From positions 766,544 to 830,543 of the forward strand of contig NZ_BMWZ01000001.1 in NCBI RefSeq assembly GCF_014651495.1: a DNA stretch of 64,000 nucleotides, written 5' to 3'. The position numbers were made by a program, and so were the translations under genes. Under the pieces are notes generated by a model, which was not told the DNA's origin, did no database searches, and saw only the letters and a program-made list of their open reading frames with translations. The DNA is from Algibacter mikhailovii. Its GTDB lineage: Bacteria > Bacteroidota > Bacteroidia > Flavobacteriales > Flavobacteriaceae. Every line of letters begins with the position of its first letter. Position 1 is the first letter of the stretch. Below are positions 60,110 to 64,000 of the stretch, in pieces.

Positions 60110-60904
60110 TTAGTCTTCATTTGACGGCTTGCCGATAGTCGCTAAAATACCCCCATCAACATAAATTATCTGGCCATTCACAAAATTACTAGCTTTAGAA
60201 CTTAAAAAAACAGCTGCTCCTTGTAGATCATCTGGGTCTCCCCATCTTCCTGCAGGTGTTCTTCCTACAATAAAATCATTAAATGGATGTCCATCTACGC
60301 GAATAGGAGCTGTTTGGCTTGTGGCAAAATACCCTGGTCCAATACCATTAATTTGAATATTGTGCTTCGCCCATTCAGTGGCCATATTTCGGGTTAACAT
60401 TTTCAAACCTCCTTTAGCAGCTGCATAAGCGCCAACGGTGTTGCGTCCTAATTCACTCATCATAGAACAAATGTTAATAATTTTTCCTTCTTTTCTAGCA
60501 ATCATGCCTTTTACAACATGCTTAGAAACTATAAATGGACTCACTAAATCAACCTTAAGTACCTGCTCAAAATCAGCTACTTCCATATCTTCCAGTGGCG
60601 TTCTCTTAATAATGCCTGCATTATTAACAAGAATATCAATGACACCTACCTCCTTTTCAATATTGGTTATATTTTTAATAACCTGAGCTTCATCAGTAAC
60701 ATCAAAGAGATACCCATGAGCGGACAATCCAAGTGATTTATATTCTGCAACGGCGTTGTCTAATTTTTCCTGAGAAGACGCCCCATTAATGATTAAAGTG
60801 GCTCCTGACTTTCCTAAACCAATTGCCATAGCCTGACCTAGACCATGGGTCCCTCCTGTTATGAGGGCTACCTTTCCTGTTAAATCAAATAAGTTAATAG
60901 ACAT
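60110..60904 (-). CDS. kduD: 2-dehydro-3-deoxy-D-gluconate 5-dehydrogenase
   Basis: A 264-aa short-chain dehydrogenase. Cofactor site TGGTHGLG, NNAG, and catalytic Ser in NICSMMS with YAAAK. It reduces 2,5-diketo-3-deoxygluconate to 2-keto-3-deoxygluconate in uronate catabolism. Assignment rests mainly on kduI, whose stop is 3 bp upstream; alone it could be another gluconate 5-dehydrogenase. Confidence 0.93.
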   Translation of the reverse strand: MSINLFDLTGKVALITGGTHGLGQAMAIGLGKSGATLIINGASSQEKLDNAVAEYKSLGLSAHGYLFDVTDEAQVIKNITNIEKEVGVIDILVNNAGIIKRTPLEDMEVADFEQVLKVDLVSPFIVSKHVVKGMIARKEGKIINICSMMSELGRNTVGAYAAAKGGLKMLTRNMATEWAKHNIQINGIGPGYFATSQTAPIRVDGHPFNDFIVGRTPAGRWGDPDDLQGAAVFLSSKASNFVNGQIIYVDGGILATIGKPSNED

Positions 60905-60907
60905 AAT

Positions 60908-61750
60908 TTATTTTAGTTCGTTAGTATTACACACATCCATATCTCCATAATCCAGGTTTTCACCCGCCATACCCCAGATAAAGCTATAACTACTGGTTCC
61001 TGAACCTGAGTGAATAGACCATGGTGGAGAAATTACTGCCTCGTTATTAGCCATCCAAATATGTCTCGTTTCATTAGTTTGACCCATAAAATGACAAACC
61101 GCTTGATCTTCTGGCACTTCAAAATAAAAGTAAACCTCCATTCTTCGGTCATGAACGTGGGCTGGCATAGTATTCCATGAGCTTCCTGGCTTTATTGTGG
61201 TCATGCCCATTTGCAATTGACAAACATCAACCACACTGTTCACGATATATTTTCTTAAAGTACGTGCATTTGCCGTTTCTGGAGAACCTAATTCAATAAC
61301 CTCCACATCATCAGATCCAATTTTTTTATTAGGGAATGCTTTGTGTGCCGGCGTCGAGTTTAAATAAAACTGTGCAGGGCTATCCGAAGATACACTTGAA
61401 AATGAAACCGCTTTATTACCTTGACCAAGATATAAGGCCTCTTTATGTTCTAAAACATATTCCGTACCATCAACTAGTATTGTACCAGTACCACCGATAT
61501 TAATAATCCCTAACTCTCTACGTTCAAGAAAATAATCTGCTTTTAAAGCATCAACCGTTTCAAGGTTTACTGAACCGCTAATTGGTACTACACCACCAAC
61601 CATATACCTATCGTAATGAGAATATACCCAATGTATATCATCTTTAACCATAAGATTATCAACTAAAAACTCATTTCTAAGTTCTGTTGTGTCCATTCGT
61701 TTTACTTCTCGGGGAGAAGCCGCATATCGCACTTCGCAATTCGTATTCAT
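60908..61750 (-). CDS. kduI: 5-dehydro-4-deoxy-D-glucuronate isomerase
   Basis: A 280-aa cupin-fold isomerase acting on the unsaturated uronate released by pectate- or ulvan-type lyases. The metal site is in AHVHDRRMEVYFYFEV (two His and a Glu), with a further His in PPWSIHSGSGTSSYSF. It is the first gene of the kduI-kduD-DUF4861 operon. A -7 box and a LacI-like palindrome lie just upstream. Confidence 0.96.
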   Translation of the reverse strand: MNTNCEVRYAASPREVKRMDTTELRNEFLVDNLMVKDDIHWVYSHYDRYMVGGVVPISGSVNLETVDALKADYFLERRELGIINIGGTGTILVDGTEYVLEHKEALYLGQGNKAVSFSSVSSDSPAQFYLNSTPAHKAFPNKKIGSDDVEVIELGSPETANARTLRKYIVNSVVDVCQLQMGMTTIKPGSSWNTMPAHVHDRRMEVYFYFEVPEDQAVCHFMGQTNETRHIWMANNEAVISPPWSIHSGSGTSSYSFIWGMAGENLDYGDMDVCNTNELK

Positions 61751-61785
61751 AATATATAAGTGTTATGTTTTTCGTTATTAAAAAA

Positions 61786-61793
61786 CAAATATA
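61786..61793 (-). promoter_or_regulatory. -7 promoter element for the kduI operon
   Basis: TATATTTG on the minus strand, an exact TAnnTTTG match, 35 bp upstream of the kduI start. No TTG at the usual distance. Confidence 0.55.
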
Positions 61794-61805
61794 GAAAATA
61801 AATAC

Positions 61806-61813
61806 AATCGATT
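61806..61813. promoter_or_regulatory. Candidate LacI-type operator of the kdu operon
   Basis: AATCGATT, a palindrome with the central CG typical of LacI-family sites, within ACAATCGATTACA. It lies about 13-20 bp upstream of the -7 box, where a bound repressor would block the -33 region. Confidence 0.45.
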
Positions 61814-62017
61814 ACATTAATTGAATTGAAATTATAAAATTATACTAATTTAGTACCATCGTAAAAACCATTTTGGACAATAACGAGCTTGTACCAAGTC
61901 CTTACAATAACAAAATAACAGATTAAACCACAGGAAAAACCTAAAGTTTTTGATCCGTTTAAAACATTTAATAATTAAGAATATCAGCCTCGAGAAAACG
62001 GGCACGATTAATACAAT

Positions 62018-63010
62018 TTATTTATTCATAACAAACATTTCTAACGATACTAGTTCTGGGCTCCCGCCTCGATTACCACTTCCAGCAACAATGTATATCT
62101 TATCATCATAAACTATGGCCTGAGATCCATGTCTACCCCTGTTTAGGTGATTTAAGGGTTGCCATAGCTTTGTTTCAATATTATAAGCATCTACCTCATT
62201 ATGAGCGACTTTTTGACTGCTACTCTCCCCTCCAATTAACACTAAATCATTCCCTAAAAACACGCAAGAGGTTCCTGCTCTTTGCACATTTAGATTTTGT
62301 GATTTGGGCAAGGTTGTCCAACTATTTGTATTTATATTATAAACATCAACTTCAGGTATCGTTAATTCAAAGGTTTGTTTCGTGGCGAAGGAAGAATTTC
62401 GTCCTCCAACCGCATATATTTTTCCATTCTTTATGGCTGCGTGAAAATGATCTCTTGGTCTTGGAGCATCTGCCAAAACCTCCCAATTACCTGTTTCAAA
62501 ATCATAAGAATCAACCCATGGCACATGGGTGCTGTTATGCCCATCAACAATTCCACTTACTATATAGGCCTTTTTGTTTTGTATTACAACACCCGCAGAA
62601 CCCCGTCTTCTTCCTTCAGGAATTTCAGGCCCTGTGCGCCAAATATCCTTTTTCGGATTATAAATTAAAATATTTGGTAATGGGGTTTCATAGGGATATT
62701 TACCAGTCATAGCACCAAACATATAAATCTGTCCTTTATAAGCAACTGCCTGAAAATGATGAATTTCAATTGGGGGCTCTGAACCTTGACGCCAGGTATT
62801 CGTCTTGACATCATAAATAGAAACCGGCTTCACACCGCGCCCACCTAACAAATAAAATGCATCACCAACATTAACAAAACTACATTCATGTCTCGCTAAG
62901 GGTGCATTTATCGTTTTTATCGTTTCCCATGAGCCTAGAGATACTTCGGTTTGTGACATGACTATGGGCGACGTCAACAAAAAACAAAGAAAACTTGTCA
63001 TTAATTTCAT
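62018..63010 (-). CDS. Exported Kelch-repeat beta-propeller protein
   Basis: A 330-aa protein from MKLMTSFLCFLL; an upstream Met adds 8 charged residues and was not used. Signal ends PIVMSQ. About six Kelch repeats follow, each with a paired Gly and conserved Tyr/Trp (FYLLGGRGV, IYMFGAMTG, AYIVSGIVD, IYAVGGRNS, LVLIGGESS, IYIVAGSGN; WRQGSEPP, WRTGPEIP, WEVLADAP, WTTLPKSQ, WQPLNHLN). This makes a closed beta-propeller, probably binding or epimerising a sugar; Kelch proteins of this kind include sialic-acid mutarotases and galactose-oxidase-like folds. Specific role unknown. Confidence 0.85.
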   Translation of the reverse strand: MKLMTSFLCFLLTSPIVMSQTEVSLGSWETIKTINAPLARHECSFVNVGDAFYLLGGRGVKPVSIYDVKTNTWRQGSEPPIEIHHFQAVAYKGQIYMFGAMTGKYPYETPLPNILIYNPKKDIWRTGPEIPEGRRRGSAGVVIQNKKAYIVSGIVDGHNSTHVPWVDSYDFETGNWEVLADAPRPRDHFHAAIKNGKIYAVGGRNSSFATKQTFELTIPEVDVYNINTNSWTTLPKSQNLNVQRAGTSCVFLGNDLVLIGGESSSQKVAHNEVDAYNIETKLWQPLNHLNRGRHGSQAIVYDDKIYIVAGSGNRGGSPELVSLEMFVMNK

Positions 63011-63235
63011 AATTAGTCTTTTAAATTTAACCATTAGTATTATGTCATGGACGTTCCTTTTAGAAGGACTTCTATAATATCTACCATAACTATATGTTTT
63101 TTTAATAAGCCTCGCTCATTAAACTGATTTATATTACCACCCTCAAATTTTTACAAAATAAAAAATCCCTGAGCTTAGTCATTCAAAAATATAGAATAAA
63201 ACATAGTTTAAGTTAGTTTAGTTTGTAGTTAATTA

Positions 63236-63286
63236 AAAAAGCTTCTCAAATTCAAGATAGCGTGCTTGAATATAGAGAAGCTTTTT
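63236..63286 (-). terminator. Terminator after the aldolase gene
   Basis: Long stem AAAAAGCTTCTC/GAGAAGCTTTTT with an inner stem TTCAAG/CTTGAA, T runs on both strands, 24 bp after the stop. Confidence 0.88.
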
Positions 63287-63309
63287 GCTTTTTTAAGGAA
63301 ACTAACCGC

Positions 63310-63966
63310 TTAGCTATTTCCTTTCTTATAATCTTCTAAAAACTTAGCTAAACCAATATCGGTTAACGGGTGTTTTAATAGGCCTGTTATTGATGATAAC
63401 GGTCCTGTCATCACATCACTTCCTAACTTAGCACAGTCTATAACATGCATGGTGTGACGGATAGAAGCTGCAAGAATTTGTGTTTCAAATCCGTAGTTAT
63501 CATAAATCTGTCTTATTTCTGCAATCAGATTTAATCCATCTGTTGAGATGTCATCCAATCTCCCTAAAAAAGGAGATACATAAGTCGCTCCTGCTTTGGC
63601 CGCCAATAAGGCTTGTCCTGCAGAGAATACTAAGGTCACATTGGTGCGTATCCCTTTATCTGAAAAATACTTGCACGCCTTAATACCATCAGTTATTAAT
63701 GGTAATTTCACAACTATCTGAGGATGTAATGCGGCTAACTCCTCACCTTCTCTTACCATACCTTCAAAATCTGTTGAAATAACCTCAGCACTTACATCGC
63801 CTTCAACTATTTCACATATCTTCTTATAATGGGCTATAATATTATCGGCTCCGGTAATACCCTCTTTAGCCATTAAGGAAGGGTTCGTGGTTACACCATC
63901 TAAAACTCCTAAGGCCTGAGCTTCTGCAATATCCTCTAAATTTGCTGTATCTATAAAAAATTTCAT
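63310..63966 (-). CDS. Fructose-6-phosphate aldolase/transaldolase-type enzyme
   Basis: A 218-aa class I aldolase with the length of the FSA/TalC subfamily. It begins [16 protein letters not shown] and has GVTTNPSL; the Schiff-base Lys lies in [14 protein letters not shown], and ILAASIRH is a further family motif. It interconverts sugar phosphates (transaldolase or fructose-6-phosphate aldolase). It follows the uronate genes on the same strand and may serve general pentose or hexose metabolism. Confidence 0.92.
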   Translation of the reverse strand: MKFFIDTANLEDIAEAQALGVLDGVTTNPSLMAKEGITGADNIIAHYKKICEIVEGDVSAEVISTDFEGMVREGEELAALHPQIVVKLPLITDGIKACKYFSDKGIRTNVTLVFSAGQALLAAKAGATYVSPFLGRLDDISTDGLNLIAEIRQIYDNYGFETQILAASIRHTMHVIDCAKLGSDVMTGPLSSITGLLKHPLTDIGLAKFLEDYKKGNS

Positions 63967-64000
63967 TTGTACGTTTTTTACTGTTTCTATTTGTCATATG

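Noticed and set aside
62170..62712. 180-codon open frame on the plus strand opposite the Kelch gene
   Set aside because: Antisense to a clear repeat protein; its sequence has no domain, no signal and an odd composition.

Overview
The window is AT-rich DNA from a member of the Bacteroidota, most likely a marine Flavobacteriaceae. Supporting this are Bacteroidota-type promoters (TTG, 19 bp, TAnnTTTG), flavobacterial families (DUF5606, DUF4861, DUF5107-TPR, SDDD-type lipoproteins), the ruvX-def-DUF5606 block next to dapD, and a zeaxanthin-type carotenoid operon. No IS element, integrase, CRISPR array or rRNA was seen. There is one tRNA (Leu, GAG).

Layout. (1) 0.1-4.3 kb: sulfatase, enolase-superfamily sugar-acid dehydratase and ACS-type MFS transporter, a carbohydrate-use cluster. 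(2) 4.7-9.8 kb: four outer-membrane beta-barrel proteins and a CDF-type cation transporter. (3) 9.8-19.6 kb: five tandem exported amidohydrolase paralogues, the last broken by one in-frame amber codon, with a small NTF2-like lipoprotein among them. (4) 20-27.6 kb: six single genes on the minus strand, each followed by a hairpin terminator and five of them plus others preceded by the same ~45-bp upstream element. They encode an exported amidase, a Tyr/Asp-rich protein, an unknown periplasmic protein, an Ntn-type (choloylglycine hydrolase family) amide hydrolase, an outer-membrane barrel and an exported amidinotransferase/deiminase-fold enzyme. (5) 27.7-29.3 kb: a SYLF-domain protein, a signal-peptide-only mini-ORF, a decayed amidohydrolase remnant and tRNA-Leu. 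(6) 30-39.2 kb: a two-protein NRPS-PKS assembly line (A-T-KS-AT-T, then C-A-T-TE). (7) 39.7-44.7 kb: a CarH-type, B12-dependent photoreceptor repressor followed by crtI, crtB, crtZ and crtY. (8) 44.7-55.2 kb: housekeeping and envelope genes (thioredoxin-like, Crp/Fnr, DUF5606, def, ruvX, dapD, a GT9-GT2 fusion, LPS-kinase-like and GT2 genes, a membrane protein). (9) 55.3-64 kb: a uronate/polysaccharide cluster (DUF5107-TPR, DUF4861, kduD, kduI, Kelch protein, fructose-6-phosphate aldolase-type enzyme).

The most unusual part is 8.9-27.6 kb. A repeated upstream element (eight clear copies, two degenerate) stands before genes for outer-membrane channels and for four unrelated folds that act on C-N bonds: amidohydrolase, amidase-signature, Ntn-hydrolase and guanidino-group enzyme. 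I read this as a co-regulated regulon for taking up and dismantling amide- or guanidine-containing compounds outside the cytoplasm. The substrate and the regulator are not identifiable from the sequence. The NRPS-PKS pathway (predicted second building block glycine) and the light-controlled carotenoid operon are the other notable systems.
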